Shown here: piece after piece, positions 10,257 through 20,125 of the stretch | How positions within the stretch are numbered: position 1 is the stretch's first letter | Layout of the letters: each line of letters begins with the position of its first letter | Origin: Rhodocyclaceae bacterium | GTDB taxonomy: Bacteria; Pseudomonadota; Gammaproteobacteria; Burkholderiales; Rhodocyclaceae | Length of the DNA: 39,714 nt | Direction of reading: 5' to 3' | NCBI GenBank assembly: GCA_018883385.1 | Contig: VEQD01000002.1 | Coordinates: 43,400 to 83,113, forward strand | Made by a program: the position numbers and the translations under genes | Notes under the pieces: model-generated | What the model was told of the DNA's origin: nothing | The model's input: only the letters and a program-made list of their open reading frames with translations | The model's database searches: none

Positions 10257-10766
10257 ATGGGTGCCATTAGCGAATTCGTCACCAAGAGTAAGCAGGTCGT
10301 TAACAGCCTGTTCCTCAAAGAGCTCTGCAAGGGTCTAAGTGTGACCGGTTGGTACTTCTTCCAGCCGAAGATCACGGTTCAGTATCCGGAAGAAAAGACA
10401 CCGCAAAGCCGCCGTTTTAGGGGTCTGCATGCGTTGCGCCGCTATCCAAACGGCGAAGAGCGTTGCATTGCCTGCAAACTGTGTGAAGCGGTGTGCCCGG
10501 CACTGGCCATCACCATCGAGTCAGATCAGCGCGACGACGGCAGCCGCCGCACAACCCGCTACGACATCGATCTGACCAAGTGTATTTTCTGTGGTTTCTG
10601 TGAAGAGGCCTGCCCGGTGGACGCCATCGTCGAAACCCGTGTGTTCGAGTATCACGGTGAGGCGCGCGGTGATCTGTACTACACCAAGCCCATGCTGCTG
10701 GCCAACGGCGATCGCTATGAAACACAGATCGCTGCTGACCGTGCCGGCGATGCGAAATTCCGCTAA
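10257..10766 (+). CDS. nuoI: NADH-quinone oxidoreductase subunit I
   Basis: NuoI is a ferredoxin-like subunit carrying clusters N6a and N6b between NuoG and NuoB. The 169-residue product has two complete [4Fe-4S] motifs: Cys70, Cys73, Cys76, Cys80 and Cys109, Cys112, Cys115, Cys119, each ending in CP. The N-terminal 30 residues are an amphipathic segment that docks on the membrane arm. Start ATG 10257 lies four bases after nuoH. The N-terminus appears a few residues longer than the usual betaproteobacterial form. Confidence 0.96.
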   Translation: MGAISEFVTKSKQVVNSLFLKELCKGLSVTGWYFFQPKITVQYPEEKTPQSRRFRGLHALRRYPNGEERCIACKLCEAVCPALAITIESDQRDDGSRRTTRYDIDLTKCIFCGFCEEACPVDAIVETRVFEYHGEARGDLYYTKPMLLANGDRYETQIAADRAGDAKFR

Positions 10767-10775
10767 GGATTGCAG

Positions 10776-11429
10776 ATGGAATTCAAACTGATCCTCTTTT
10801 ACGTGCTTTCCGCCATTCTGGTGGGCTCGAGCCTGGCCGTGATTACGGCACGTAACCCGGTCGTCGCCGCGATGTTCCTGGTGCTGAGTTTTTTCACCGC
10901 CGGTGCTATCTGGCTGATCGCGCAGGCCGAGTTCCTGGCGATTGTGCTGATCCTGGTATATGTGGGTGCTGTGATGGTGCTGTTCCTGTTCGTGGTCATG
11001 ATGCTTGATATCAACTTCGACCGGTTACGCCAAGGTTTCTGGAGTTATCTACCGTTGGGTTCGCTGATCGGCATCCTGATGATTCTGGAAATGACGATCG
11101 TGCTTGGTGGTCAGTACTTTCAGGTCTTCGATACACCGCTGCCGCCGGAGCTGGCGGATTCGTCGAACACCAAGGATCTGGGCCTGTTGCTCTACACCGA
11201 ATACACCTATCCGGATCAGATCGCTGCTTCCATACTCTTGGTCGCCATTATCGCCGCCGTCGTGTTGACCTATCGTGGCCGTAAGGACAGCAAGAAGCAG
11301 GACATCAGTGATCAGGTCGCCGTCAAGGCTGCGGATCGTCTGCGTATTGTGAAGATGGATGCTGTGAAACCTCAACCTGCTGTGACCGAGACTTCCGCAA
11401 CGGAAGCCGGCAACGGCGCCGCCCAGTAA
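10776..11429 (+). CDS. nuoJ: NADH-quinone oxidoreductase subunit J
   Basis: NuoJ (ND6-like) is a membrane subunit whose third helix takes part in coupling quinone reduction to proton pumping. The 217-residue product has five hydrophobic segments and the conserved helix [21 protein letters not shown] at about residues 51-71. The C-terminal 45 residues are charged and then Ala/Thr-rich, as in other Betaproteobacteria. ATG 10776 is chosen because AAGGAT at 10765-10770 is well spaced for it. An in-frame TTG at 10770 would overlap that ribosome site. Confidence 0.94.
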   Translation: MEFKLILFYVLSAILVGSSLAVITARNPVVAAMFLVLSFFTAGAIWLIAQAEFLAIVLILVYVGAVMVLFLFVVMMLDINFDRLRQGFWSYLPLGSLIGILMILEMTIVLGGQYFQVFDTPLPPELADSSNTKDLGLLLYTEYTYPDQIAASILLVAIIAAVVLTYRGRKDSKKQDISDQVAVKAADRLRIVKMDAVKPQPAVTETSATEAGNGAAQ

Positions 11430-11458
11430 CCCCAGCCGAGTTCGATCCGGAGACTGCC

Positions 11459-11764
11459 TTGCTGACCCTCTCACATTTCCTCGTCCTGGCCGCTGTTCTG
11501 TTCGGCATCAGCGTGATCGGTCTCTTCCTGAACCGGAAGAACCTGATCATCCTTCTGATGGCCATCGAACTGATGTTGCTGGCAGTGAACACCAACTTTA
11601 TCGCCTTCTCCCATTTCCTGCAGGATCTGAACGGGCAGGTGTTCGTGTTCTTTATTCTGGCTGTGGCTGCCGCTGAATCGGCAATTGGCCTGGCTATCCT
11701 GGTTGTACTGTTCCGTAATCTGTCCACGATCCATGTGGATGATCTTGACCGCATGAAGGGCTAA
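11459..11764 (+). CDS. nuoK: NADH-quinone oxidoreductase subunit K (TTG start)
   Basis: NuoK (ND4L-like) is a three-helix membrane subunit involved in proton translocation. The 101-residue product begins [15 protein letters not shown], the standard family N-terminus, and this requires a TTG start at 11459. GGAGA at 11449-11453 sits five bases upstream and supports it. The conserved membrane glutamates are present in [10 protein letters not shown]-like (here [10 protein letters not shown]) and [11 protein letters not shown] contexts. It is 14 bases from nuoL. Confidence 0.95.
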   Translation: MLTLSHFLVLAAVLFGISVIGLFLNRKNLIILLMAIELMLLAVNTNFIAFSHFLQDLNGQVFVFFILAVAAAESAIGLAILVVLFRNLSTIHVDDLDRMKG

Positions 11765-11778
11765 GCAGGAAACGTCTC

Positions 11779-13839
11779 ATGGACATGAAAACCCTTTACC
11801 TCACCGTTCCTCTGGCGCCGCTCGTAGGTGCCGCTCTGTCTGGTCTGTTCTGCCGGGTGATCCCGCGTTGGTTCGCGGCAGGCGTGACCATCCTTGGGGT
11901 GGCCGTATCACTGGTTGCATCGCTGCTGGTCCTGCAGGATGTCCTGGCCGGTCATACCTTCAACGGCAATCTGTATACCTGGGCGACCAGCGGAGATTTC
12001 AAGTTCCACGTCGGCTTCCAGATCGATAGCCTCACTGCCATGATGATGTGCGTCGTCACCTCGGTGTCGTTGCTCGTGCATATCTACACCATTGGCTATA
12101 TGGCTGAAGATGATGGTTTCCGCCGTTTCTTCTCGTACATCAGCCTGTTTACTTTCTCGATGCTGATGCTCGTGATGAGTAACAACTTCATGCAGCTGTT
12201 CTTTGGCTGGGAAGCAGTCGGTCTGGTCTCGTACCTGCTGATCGGTTTCTACATGAACCGGGATACGGCCATCTTCGCCAACCTCAAGGCATTCTTGGTC
12301 AACCGTGTGGGTGATTTTGGTTTCATTCTGGGCATTGGCCTGATTCTGGCCTACTTCGGCACACTGGATTATGCCGAGGTCTTCAAGGCTGCACCGACGC
12401 TGGCTGACAAGACCGTCAACTTGTGGGGTGATGCGCAATGGTCGCTGATGACCGCCACCTGTATCTGTCTGTTTATAGGCGCCATGGGCAAGTCGGCGCA
12501 GGTGCCGCTGCATGTCTGGCTGCCCGATTCGATGGAAGGCCCGACGCCGATCTCGGCGCTGATCCATGCCGCCACCATGGTCACGGCGGGTATTTTCATG
12601 GTGGCCCGTTGTTCGCCGCTGTTTAATCTGTCGCCGACCGCATTGTCATTTGTGCTCATCATCGGTGCGACCGGTGCGTTGTTCATGGGCTTCCTTGGCA
12701 TGATCCAGAATGACATCAAGCGGATCGTCGCCTACTCGACCCTGTCTCAGCTGGGCTACATGACGGTCGCACTGGGTGTTGCTGCCTATCCCATCGCCAT
12801 TTTCCACCTGATGACGCACGCTTTCTTCAAGGCGCTGCTGTTCCTCGGCGCTGGTTCGGTCATTATTGGCATGCATCACGATCAGGACATCCGCAATATG
12901 GGTGGTCTTTGGAAGTACATGCCGATCACCTGGATCACCACGCTCATCGGCTCGTTTTCGTTGATCGCTTTCCCGTTCTTCTCGGGTTTCTACTCGAAAG
13001 ACTCGATCATTGAAGCAGTGCATCTGTCGAATATCACCGGTCACGGTTATGCGCTATTTGCGGTCACGGCCAGTGTTTTCGTCACCACGTTCTACACCAT
13101 GCGCTCTTACTTCATCGTCTTCCACGGCCCCGAGCGCTGGAATGACGCGGAACATGTTGCTGCTGCTCAGGCGCACGCGCATGGTCATGATGACCATCAC
13201 GGCCACGACGAGCACGGTGAACACGATGATCATGGTCACCACCATGGCCTGCAGCCGGGTGACAAGCCGCACGAGTCACCATGGGTGGTCACGTTGCCTC
13301 TGGTACTGCTGGCGATCCCATCGGTACTGATCGGTTATTACACGATTGATCCGATGCTCTACGGATCATTCTTTGACGGTGTCATTTACGTCAGCAAGTC
13401 GATTCCGGTCATGGCCGACATGAAAGAAGAGTTCCATGGCCCGATCGCCATGGCATTGCACGCGGTCAGTACGCTGCCGTTCTGGCTCATGGTTGCTGGC
13501 CTAGTCGTGACCTACTACTTCTACATGGTGAAGCCGTCGATTCCCGCAGCGCTTCAGAAACGTTTCCATGGCCTCTATACACTCATGGATAACAAGTATT
13601 ACTTTGATGCGTTCAATATGGCGGTCTTTGCTGGCGGCGCCCGAAAGATCGGTGGTTTCCTCAACCGATTTGGTGAAGCGACACTGATTGACGGCTTCTT
13701 CGTCAATGGTTCGGCCAAGCTGGTCGGTGTGGTGGCCGGTATCGTCCGCCATTTCCAGACCGGTTATCTGTACCAGTATGCCTTCACTATGATTATCGGC
13801 GTTTTTGCGCTGCTGACGCTGTGGTTTTTTACGACCTGA
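11779..13839 (+). CDS. nuoL: NADH-quinone oxidoreductase subunit L
   Basis: NuoL is the distal antiporter-like proton-pumping subunit, with a long lateral helix at its C-terminus. The 686-residue product has FFGWEAVGLVSYLLIG with the key Glu145, the KSAQVPLHVWLPD motif near 238-250 and the HAAT/KALLFLG helices. A histidine-rich loop between residues 466 and 489 holds 12 His, before the last core helices. AGGAAA near 11766 serves ATG 11779, and ATG 11785 is an alternative. A 49-base gap with a T7 run precedes nuoM. Confidence 0.96.
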   Translation: MDMKTLYLTVPLAPLVGAALSGLFCRVIPRWFAAGVTILGVAVSLVASLLVLQDVLAGHTFNGNLYTWATSGDFKFHVGFQIDSLTAMMMCVVTSVSLLVHIYTIGYMAEDDGFRRFFSYISLFTFSMLMLVMSNNFMQLFFGWEAVGLVSYLLIGFYMNRDTAIFANLKAFLVNRVGDFGFILGIGLILAYFGTLDYAEVFKAAPTLADKTVNLWGDAQWSLMTATCICLFIGAMGKSAQVPLHVWLPDSMEGPTPISALIHAATMVTAGIFMVARCSPLFNLSPTALSFVLIIGATGALFMGFLGMIQNDIKRIVAYSTLSQLGYMTVALGVAAYPIAIFHLMTHAFFKALLFLGAGSVIIGMHHDQDIRNMGGLWKYMPITWITTLIGSFSLIAFPFFSGFYSKDSIIEAVHLSNITGHGYALFAVTASVFVTTFYTMRSYFIVFHGPERWNDAEHVAAAQAHAHGHDDHHGHDEHGEHDDHGHHHGLQPGDKPHESPWVVTLPLVLLAIPSVLIGYYTIDPMLYGSFFDGVIYVSKSIPVMADMKEEFHGPIAMALHAVSTLPFWLMVAGLVVTYYFYMVKPSIPAALQKRFHGLYTLMDNKYYFDAFNMAVFAGGARKIGGFLNRFGEATLIDGFFVNGSAKLVGVVAGIVRHFQTGYLYQYAFTMIIGVFALLTLWFFTT

Positions 13840-13888
13840 TTCGATTACTTAACAATTAACCTGCGCGCCTGTTTTTTTGGAAATGACT

Positions 13889-15373
13889 ATGTCTGGTTAC
13901 CCGCTACTCTCGCTTGCCATCTGGGTCCCAATCGTGGCCGGTCTGCTGATTCTGGCAGTCGGTCGTGATAACAACGCCGGGTTGACGCGCGTTCTTGCCC
14001 TGATCGGCGCCGTGGCGGGGTTGGTTGTCACGTTTCCGCTCTACACCAAGTTTGATGCGCAGGCCACCGTGATGCAGTTCGTCGAACTGTCGCCCTGGAT
14101 CCCGCGCTTTAACATCAACTATCACCTGGGCGTGGATGGCATTTCGATGCCGTTCATCATCTTGAACAGCTTTATCACGGTGATCGTCGTTCTGGCCGGT
14201 TGGCAGGTCATCCAGTACAAGCCAGCGCAGTACAATGCCGCCTTCCTGATCATGTCGGGGTTATTCAACGGCATTTTTTGTGCGCTGGACGGCATCCTCT
14301 TCTATGTCTTCTTCGAAGCCTCACTCATTCCGATGTACCTCATCATCGGCATCTGGGGTGGCCACAACCGTGTCTACGCGGCCATCAAGTTTTTCCTCTA
14401 CACGCTACTGGGTTCACTGCTCTTCCTCATTGCGCAGCTGTACCTGTTCATCTATTCGGGCGGCAGCTTTTCGATTCTGGATTGGCACCAGATGCCAATT
14501 CCGATGGGCCCGCAGATCGCCATCTTTATGGCGTTCCTAGTCGCTTTTGCTGTCAAGGTACCGATGTGGCCAGTGCATACCTGGTTGCCGGATGCGCACC
14601 CGGAAGCGCCAACGGGTGGTTCGATTGTGCTGGCTGCCATCGCGCTGAAGTTGGGTGGTTACGCCTTCCTGCGTTTCACCCTGCCGATCGTGCCGGATGC
14701 CTCACATGAACTGGCCTGGTTGATGATCGCGTTGTCGTTGATTGCCGTGGTTTATATCGGTTTCGTTGCTCTGGTGCAGGCCGACATGAAACGTCTGGTC
14801 GCTTATTCGTCGATTGCGCACATGGGTTTTGTCACGTTGGGTTTCTTCATGTTCACGCCCCTGGCTGTTGAAGGTGCCATCGTTCAGATGATCTCGCACG
14901 GCTTCGTCGCCGGGGCGATGTTCTTCTGCATCGGCATTATCTATGATCGTATGCACACCCACCTGATCGCTGACTGCGGGGGCATCGTCTACAAGATGCC
15001 GGTGTATGCAGCATTCATGATGCTCTTTGCCATGGCAAACGCTGGTTTGCCGGCCACCTCAGGTTTCGTCGGTGAGTTCATGGTGATTCTGGGTGCCTTA
15101 CAGGTGAACTTCTGGGTCGCTGCCATCTCGGCGACCACCATGATTGTCGGCGCCGCCTACACGCTGTGGATGTACAAGCGCGTGATCTTTGGACCCATTG
15201 CCAATCATCATGTGGCGGAACTGACAGATGTCAACAAGCGTGAGCTGGCCATTCTGATGCTCCTGGCTTTCTTTGTGCTTGCCATGGGGGTTTGGCCGGA
15301 ACCAGTCACCCAGATCATGCACACCTCGGTTAACGATCTGCTGCGTCACGTGGCAATCAGCAAACTCCAGTAA
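13889..15373 (+). CDS. nuoM: NADH-quinone oxidoreductase subunit M
   Basis: NuoM is the central antiporter-like proton-pumping subunit. The product has [18 protein letters not shown], containing the conserved membrane glutamate, and [19 protein letters not shown], containing the key lysine and the motif shared with NuoL and NuoN. ATG 13889 gives 494 residues beginning [12 protein letters not shown], with GGAAA just upstream at 13879-13883. In-frame ATG 13883 is also possible and would add two residues. The C-terminus is 14 bases before nuoN. Confidence 0.95.
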   Translation: MSGYPLLSLAIWVPIVAGLLILAVGRDNNAGLTRVLALIGAVAGLVVTFPLYTKFDAQATVMQFVELSPWIPRFNINYHLGVDGISMPFIILNSFITVIVVLAGWQVIQYKPAQYNAAFLIMSGLFNGIFCALDGILFYVFFEASLIPMYLIIGIWGGHNRVYAAIKFFLYTLLGSLLFLIAQLYLFIYSGGSFSILDWHQMPIPMGPQIAIFMAFLVAFAVKVPMWPVHTWLPDAHPEAPTGGSIVLAAIALKLGGYAFLRFTLPIVPDASHELAWLMIALSLIAVVYIGFVALVQADMKRLVAYSSIAHMGFVTLGFFMFTPLAVEGAIVQMISHGFVAGAMFFCIGIIYDRMHTHLIADCGGIVYKMPVYAAFMMLFAMANAGLPATSGFVGEFMVILGALQVNFWVAAISATTMIVGAAYTLWMYKRVIFGPIANHHVAELTDVNKRELAILMLLAFFVLAMGVWPEPVTQIMHTSVNDLLRHVAISKLQ

Positions 15374-15387
15374 CGGAACCTGACGAT

Positions 15388-16860
15388 ATGAATCCCTACG
15401 TCCTCGATCTCATTACAGCCAGCCCTGAAGTGCTGGTGCTGCTGATGGGCTGTCTGATTCTCCTGTTCGACCTGTGCGTCAAGGATCCGAGTCGTACCGC
15501 AACATTTGTCTTGACCCAGCTGACCTTTATCGGCGCCGCTGTTTTGACCCTATTTACCAGCACGGGTGAAGTGGTCTATGCCTTTAACGGCCTGTATGTC
15601 GACGACCTCATGGGCGACCTGCTCAAACTGGTGCTCTATCTGACCGTGATTGTCACCCTGTTCTACGCACGACCCTATGTGTTGCAGCGGCCGGATCTCC
15701 GCCGCGGCGAGTTTTATCTGCTGGTGCTGTTCGCCACACTGGGTATGATGGTGATGATCTCGGCCAATCACTTGCTAACGATCTACCTCGGTATCGAGTT
15801 GCTGTCGCTATCGGTTTATGCGCTGGTGGCCATGAATCGCGATAGCGTAGCGTCAACCGAAGCTGCGATGAAGTATTTCGTACTGGGTGCGTTAGCCTCC
15901 GGCCTGTTGCTTTACGGAATGTCGATGGTCTATGGTGCTACCGGTACACTCACCATCCCGGAAATATCGGATGCGCTCGTATCGAACGCCTCGAACCCAA
16001 CAGTGCTCATTTTTGGTCTGGTATTCCTGGTCTCAGGCATTGCCTTCAAGCTGGGCGTCGTCCCCTTCCATATGTGGGTACCCGATGTCTATCAGGGTTC
16101 GCCGACGGCCATCACGATGCTCATCGGTGGCGCGCCGAAGCTGGCTGCCTTCGCCATTACCATGCGCCTACTGGTATCCGGCCTCCTGTTGCTGGCGCCG
16201 GACTGGCAGGGCATGCTACTGATACTGGCGGTGCTGTCGCTGGCGATTGGTAACCTGGCGGCGATTCCTCAAACCAATATCAAGCGCATGCTGGCCTATT
16301 CGACGATTTCGCACATGGGTTTTGTGTTGCTGGGTATTGTGGTTGGCGTGGTCGGCGGTGATGCCCGCTTTGCACTGAATGCCTACAGTTCATCGATGTT
16401 CTATGTGGTTGCCTATGTCATGATGAGTGTCGCTGCCTTCGGCGTCATCATCCTGCTGTCACGTGCCGGCTTCGAGGCGGATCGAATCGACGATTTTAAA
16501 GGTCTTAACAAGCGAAGTCCCTGGTTTGCTGCGGTCATGATGATGATCATGTTCTCAATGGCCGGCGTACCATTCTTTGTCGGCTTCTTTGCCAAATTCT
16601 CGATCTTGCAGGCAGTGGTGGCGTCGGGGCAAATTGGCCTGGCTATCTATGCTGTGCTGATGTCGCTTATCGGCGCCTTCTATTATCTGCGTATCGTCAA
16701 AATCATGTATTTTGACGAACCCCTCGACGAGTCGCCGATTACCGCACCGACCGACCTGCGTGTCTTACTGTCCATCAATGGTGTGGCCATTGCGCTGTTT
16801 GGCCTGTTCCCGCAGACGATTATGTCGCTATGCGCGTTCTCGCTGCTCCGCTCCCTCTGA
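15388..16860 (+). CDS. nuoN: NADH-quinone oxidoreductase subunit N
   Basis: NuoN is the third antiporter-like pump subunit, nearest the quinone site. The 490-residue product shows [19 protein letters not shown] with the conserved glutamate and [20 protein letters not shown] with the lysine and the HxWxPD signature. It is the last nuo gene, so the set A, B, C, D, E, F, G, H, I, J, K, L, M, N is complete with no extra or missing gene. A strong intrinsic terminator follows 35 bases after the stop. Confidence 0.96.
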   Translation: MNPYVLDLITASPEVLVLLMGCLILLFDLCVKDPSRTATFVLTQLTFIGAAVLTLFTSTGEVVYAFNGLYVDDLMGDLLKLVLYLTVIVTLFYARPYVLQRPDLRRGEFYLLVLFATLGMMVMISANHLLTIYLGIELLSLSVYALVAMNRDSVASTEAAMKYFVLGALASGLLLYGMSMVYGATGTLTIPEISDALVSNASNPTVLIFGLVFLVSGIAFKLGVVPFHMWVPDVYQGSPTAITMLIGGAPKLAAFAITMRLLVSGLLLLAPDWQGMLLILAVLSLAIGNLAAIPQTNIKRMLAYSTISHMGFVLLGIVVGVVGGDARFALNAYSSSMFYVVAYVMMSVAAFGVIILLSRAGFEADRIDDFKGLNKRSPWFAAVMMMIMFSMAGVPFFVGFFAKFSILQAVVASGQIGLAIYAVLMSLIGAFYYLRIVKIMYFDEPLDESPITAPTDLRVLLSINGVAIALFGLFPQTIMSLCAFSLLRSL

Positions 16861-16894
16861 TGCTGGCCTAAGGCCTAAGTCCACGCAACGTCTC

Positions 16895-16920
16895 AACGCC
16901 CCGGTCGTCGGGGCGTTTTT
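16895..16920 (+). terminator. Intrinsic terminator of the nuo operon
   Basis: AACGCCCC at 16895-16902 pairs perfectly with GGGGCGTT at 16910-16917 around a seven-base loop, with a T5 run at 16916-16920. It closes the complex I operon and separates it from the Nudix gene, whose start is only 18 bases further on. Confidence 0.9.
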
Positions 16921-16937
16921 ATTGGTACGAGGCTTTT

Positions 16938-17507
16938 ATGACCCCCGAAAGAGATGACGATCTTCACCTGATTGAAACCTGTATCGAGAGCGAGCAGATC
17001 TGGCGTGGAAAATTGTTGGATGTGCGCCGTGATCGCGTGCGCCTGCCGGATGGCAGTGAGGGGGTACGCGAATACGTCAGCCATCCCGGAGCGGTCGTGA
17101 TGATTCCCATCCTTGACGATGGCCGGCTGATTTTTGAACGTCAGTACCGCTATCCAGTGGGCCGTGTCATGCTCGAATTGCCTGCGGGCAAGATCGAACC
17201 CGATGAAGATACGCTGCTGACGGCGCAACGGGAATTGCGTGAGGAAACTGGGCATGAGGCCGCTATCTGGCGTCATCTCGGGACGATGCACCCTACGATT
17301 GGCTATGCCGATGAACGCATCGAGATTTATCTGGCCCAGCAACTCACGGCGCTTGAAAGCAATGCTCTGGATGAGGGGGAGTTTCTTGAAGTAGTATTTC
17401 TGACGCTTGATGAGGCGCTGGCAGAAGTTCGGGCAGGGTGTCTGACCGATGGCAAAACCCTATCGGCGCTGCTCTGGGCCGAGAAAGTAATTCGTGAGGG
17501 CTGGTAG
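16938..17507 (+). CDS. Nudix hydrolase, ADP-ribose pyrophosphatase-like
   Basis: The 189-residue product has a complete Nudix box at residues 84-106: Gly84, Glu90, then RELREETG at 98-105, which binds the catalytic metal. The N-terminal half, with GAVVMIPILDDGRLIFERQYRYPVG and LELPAGKIE, is the ADP-ribose pyrophosphatase (NudF-like) form, so hydrolysis of ADP-ribose or a related nucleotide sugar is the likely reaction. The substrate is inferred, not shown. GAGG lies just before ATG 16938. It follows nuoN as in other Betaproteobacteria, but the intervening terminator suggests separate transcription or read-through. Confidence 0.85.
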   Translation: MTPERDDDLHLIETCIESEQIWRGKLLDVRRDRVRLPDGSEGVREYVSHPGAVVMIPILDDGRLIFERQYRYPVGRVMLELPAGKIEPDEDTLLTAQRELREETGHEAAIWRHLGTMHPTIGYADERIEIYLAQQLTALESNALDEGEFLEVVFLTLDEALAEVRAGCLTDGKTLSALLWAEKVIREGW

Positions 17508-17596
17508 CCAGTGGTACAACACTTGTTGCAATGCAGCTTGTCACACGGATTGTATTGCCGAGATGATGTGCCTATAGACCACTAAGGAGTGCCAAC

Positions 17597-18031
17597 ATGC
17601 CAAACCGTTCACTAGAGTCGATTGTTAGCCAGAGGCCACTGGTTGTTGCAAAGGCATCCATGAGTGTGCATGATGCCGCCGTTGCCATGCGTGACACGGG
17701 GGTCGGTTCGGTGGTGATACAAGAAAAAGGGAAGTTGGCAGGCATCTTCACCGAGCGTGACCTGCTCAATCGTGTCGTTGCGGCGGGGAGGGATCCCAGC
17801 AAAACTCTCTTGAGTGAGGTCATGACCACAGATGTGATGGGGTTGGAGGGTGATAAACCCCTGATGCATGCATTGCATCTGATGCATCAGCATGCGTTCC
17901 GACACGTCCCGGTTCTGAAGCAGGGTAAGCCGATAGGGATGGTATCAGCGCGCGATGCGCTCGGGATTGAGTGGCAACAATTCCAACGAGAAATCAAACT
18001 CGCCGATGACATCGCAGAGATTCTTGCCTAA
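17597..18031 (+). CDS. Protein with two CBS domains
   Basis: The 144-residue soluble protein is made of a tandem pair of CBS domains (about residues 8-65 and 75-130), a Bateman module that typically binds adenosyl nucleotides. Repeated GVGSVVIQEKGKLAGIFTERDLL and HVPVLKQGKPIGMVSARD-type stretches show the pair. No catalytic domain is attached, so any function is regulatory and unknown. TAAGGAG at 17583-17589 is a strong ribosome site for ATG 17597. A weak promoter-like pair, TTGTAT 17550 and TATAGA 17573, lies upstream but would leave almost no leader. A bidirectional terminator follows. Confidence 0.85.
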   Translation: MPNRSLESIVSQRPLVVAKASMSVHDAAVAMRDTGVGSVVIQEKGKLAGIFTERDLLNRVVAAGRDPSKTLLSEVMTTDVMGLEGDKPLMHALHLMHQHAFRHVPVLKQGKPIGMVSARDALGIEWQQFQREIKLADDIAEILA

Positions 18032-18044
18032 CAGGTTGTTAGCC

Positions 18045-18080
18045 CAAAGCAAAAGCGCCCCGCGGGGCGCTTTTGCTTTG
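18045..18080. terminator. Bidirectional intrinsic terminator between CBS gene and minE
   Basis: A perfect 36-base inverted repeat: arms 18045-18062 and 18063-18080, with a GC-rich core GCGCCCCG/CGGGGCGC flanked by A-rich and T-rich ends on each strand. It lies between two convergent genes (CBS gene on plus, minE on minus) and can stop transcription from both sides. Confidence 0.9.
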
Positions 18081-18101
18081 TAAGGCTTGCTGTTGTAGTC
18101 A

Positions 18102-18356
18102 TTAGTTGGGCATGACGATATTGACTTCCAACACCTCGTAGTTGCCTTTCTTTTCCATGGAAACCTTGATGTCATCGGCGTTGACGTGGACATATTTGGA
18201 AATGACCGCAACCAGTTCTTTTTGCATGGCGGGAAGGAAGTCGGCCGAGGGCTTGCCATCATCGATACGCTCGCGCGCAATGATCAGCTGCAGACGCTCC
18301 TTGGCCATGTTGGCCGACTTGGGCTTTGAACCGAAAATCAGTGAGAGCAGAGACAT
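18102..18356 (-). CDS. minE: Cell division topological specificity factor MinE
   Basis: MinE stimulates MinD ATPase at the membrane and drives the pole-to-pole oscillation that keeps FtsZ at midcell. The 84-residue product has an N-terminal membrane-targeting segment (MSLLSLIFG), the MinD-interacting helix [10 protein letters not shown] at 21-30 and the C-terminal topological specificity domain ending [10 protein letters not shown]. It starts three bases after the minD stop, with GGAGG inside the minD 3' end as ribosome site. It is the last gene of the minC-minD-minE set. Confidence 0.95.
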   Translation of the reverse strand: MSLLSLIFGSKPKSANMAKERLQLIIARERIDDGKPSADFLPAMQKELVAVISKYVHVNADDIKVSMEKKGNYEVLEVNIVMPN

Positions 18357-18359
18357 CGC

Positions 18360-19172
18360 TTAGCCTCCGAACAGACGCTTGAAGAGACCGGGCTTTTCGT
18401 AATCCACGAATCGTAGCGGTGCGTCTTCACCTAGAAAGCGGGCGATAACATCCCTGTATGCCTCTGCTACTTCGGATTGTTGGATATGAATAGCCGGGGT
18501 GCCCTGGTTCGAAGCGTGCAGCACCGACTCCGATTCCGGAATCACGCCAATGATGGGCACGCGCAGAATCTCCTGAACGTCCTTATAAGACAGCATTTCG
18601 CCATCTTCGACGCGCTTGGGTGAGTAGCGGGTGACCAGCAGATGCTCTTTCACGGGTTCGCCCCCGGCTTGGGCACGCTTCGATTTGGCTTGCAGGATAC
18701 CCAGGATACGATCCGAGTCACGTACCGAGGAGACTTCCGGGTTAGTGACGATAATGGCTTCGTCAGCAAAGGTCAGCGCCATCACGGCACCGCGTTCGAT
18801 GCCGGCCGGTGAGTCGCAGACGACATAATCAAAACCCATGTGCTCGAGATCCTTGAGGACTTTTTCGACCCCTTCTTCGGTGAGTGCATCCTTGTCGCGG
18901 GTTTGCGATGCCGGGAGCACGAACAGGTTCTCGCAATGCTTATCCTTGATGAGTGCCTGATTGAGCGTTGCTTCACCGGAAATCACGTTGACCAGGTCGT
19001 AGACCACCCGGCGCTCACAGCCCATGATCAGATCAAGATTGCGCAGACCCACATCGAAATCGATGACGGCTGTCTTGAAACCGCGCATGGCCAGACCGCT
19101 GGAAAACGAGGCGCTGGTCGTGGTCTTGCCGACGCCGCCCTTACCTGAAGTTACGACAATAATACGAGTCAC
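18360..19172 (-). CDS. minD: Septum site-determining ATPase MinD (GTG start)
   Basis: MinD is a ParA/MinD-family ATPase that dimerises with ATP on the inner membrane, recruits MinC and oscillates under MinE. The 270-residue product has the deviant Walker A KGGVGKT with signature Lys11 and Lys16, DFDVGLRNLD, and the C-terminal amphipathic membrane helix ending KPGLFKRLFGG. The start codon is GTG at 19172 with GGGAG just upstream. A 101-base gap containing a hairpin separates it from minC, longer than the 3 bases to minE. Confidence 0.96.
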   Translation of the reverse strand: MTRIIVVTSGKGGVGKTTTSASFSSGLAMRGFKTAVIDFDVGLRNLDLIMGCERRVVYDLVNVISGEATLNQALIKDKHCENLFVLPASQTRDKDALTEEGVEKVLKDLEHMGFDYVVCDSPAGIERGAVMALTFADEAIIVTNPEVSSVRDSDRILGILQAKSKRAQAGGEPVKEHLLVTRYSPKRVEDGEMLSYKDVQEILRVPIIGVIPESESVLHASNQGTPAIHIQQSEVAEAYRDVIARFLGEDAPLRFVDYEKPGLFKRLFGG

Positions 19173-19220
19173 GGCTACTCCCGGAGATAAAGATTTAATC
19201 TAGGCGAATTTTAGCCGATC

Positions 19221-19239
19221 TCGGCCTGTAGCAGGCCGA
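19221..19239. repeat. Hairpin in the minC-minD intergenic gap
   Basis: TCGGCCTG at 19221-19228 and CAGGCCGA at 19232-19239 form an eight-base perfect inverted repeat with a three-base centre. Nearby GCCGAT copies flank it. No T-tract follows on the minus strand, so it is not a standard terminator. It could be an mRNA stability or partial termination element, or a protein site. Confidence 0.6.
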
Positions 19240-19273
19240 TTTTCGCCGATTTTCTGGCGACTCAGGGAGCGTT

Positions 19274-20116
19274 CTAATCGACCCGAAGAATGTCGATTTC
19301 CAAGCGGGATTTCAGGCCTGTGTTCGATGAAACGACGGGTTCGGTGGCCAGCCGGACTTGTACGGGTTGGTTGGCCAACTTGGCAGGCACCCCCTCGTCA
19401 AAGGTGCGGTAGATGCCAGCGATGGAAACCAGCTCAGCAGCAAAGACCGTCGTCAGAATGCGTGCCTCAGCATTGCCGCGGGCGCCGGCGAGGGCGCGGC
19501 CGCGTAGCGGCGCATAAACGTGGATATTACCGTCAGCAATGACCTCAGCACCGGGGTTGACGGCCGCCAAAATGATCAGGTCGCCGCCGCGAGCATAGAT
19601 CTGCTGGCCTGAACGCAATGGCCGGTCAATGATGAGATTGGCAGCGTTGTGAATTAGATCTTCGGCAGGCTGTTCCGTTGGAACAGGTTGAGATTTACGC
19701 AGGCCCGCGGGGATGTTGTCGCGTTCCGGATTTGGCATGACGGCGTCTGATTCAGCGTCAGCCTTTGCTGCGGGCGATGGCTTGCCCATTCGACCCGCGC
19801 TCAGCGTCAAAGTCGGTAAGCCTGCGGCCAGGGCGCTGGCAGCAAGTTCGCTATGCCCACGGGTGACGCCCAGCACCTTCAGCCCATGACTGGTGAGTAG
19901 ATCGGTGATCACCTGCCAGTCGATGCGGTCGGGCCAGATAGCGAGCTGGCCAAGATCCAAGACTGCGAGGTCATTGTCAAAAAAGCCACCTTCACCAAAG
20001 AGTGCGCTGCTTGCCGTGGCCAGTGCCTGTGGATCCAGACTGCGCAGCGTGATAGCCAGAGCGGGGAGGGTGGTGCCCTTGAATTCGATCAGGGCGATCT
20101 CTGTGTCTTGCGTCAT
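19274..20116 (-). CDS. minC: Septum site-determining protein MinC
   Basis: MinC inhibits FtsZ assembly and is placed at the poles by MinD. The 280-residue product has the variable N-terminal FtsZ-inhibitory domain, a Pro/Ala/Glu-rich linker at about 120-165 and the C-terminal beta-helix dimerisation domain with [34 protein letters not shown]. It is longer than the E. coli protein because of the linker. The start lies only 9 bases after the stop of the CitE-like gene, so minC is probably transcribed with it. Confidence 0.93.
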   Translation of the reverse strand: MTQDTEIALIEFKGTTLPALAITLRSLDPQALATASSALFGEGGFFDNDLAVLDLGQLAIWPDRIDWQVITDLLTSHGLKVLGVTRGHSELAASALAAGLPTLTLSAGRMGKPSPAAKADAESDAVMPNPERDNIPAGLRKSQPVPTEQPAEDLIHNAANLIIDRPLRSGQQIYARGGDLIILAAVNPGAEVIADGNIHVYAPLRGRALAGARGNAEARILTTVFAAELVSIAGIYRTFDEGVPAKLANQPVQVRLATEPVVSSNTGLKSRLEIDILRVD

Positions 20117-20125
20117 TGAATGGCT

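Noticed and set aside
18045-18080. 36-base palindrome considered as a regulator site or mobile-element end
   Set aside because: GC core with A and T ends between convergent genes is fully explained as a bidirectional terminator.
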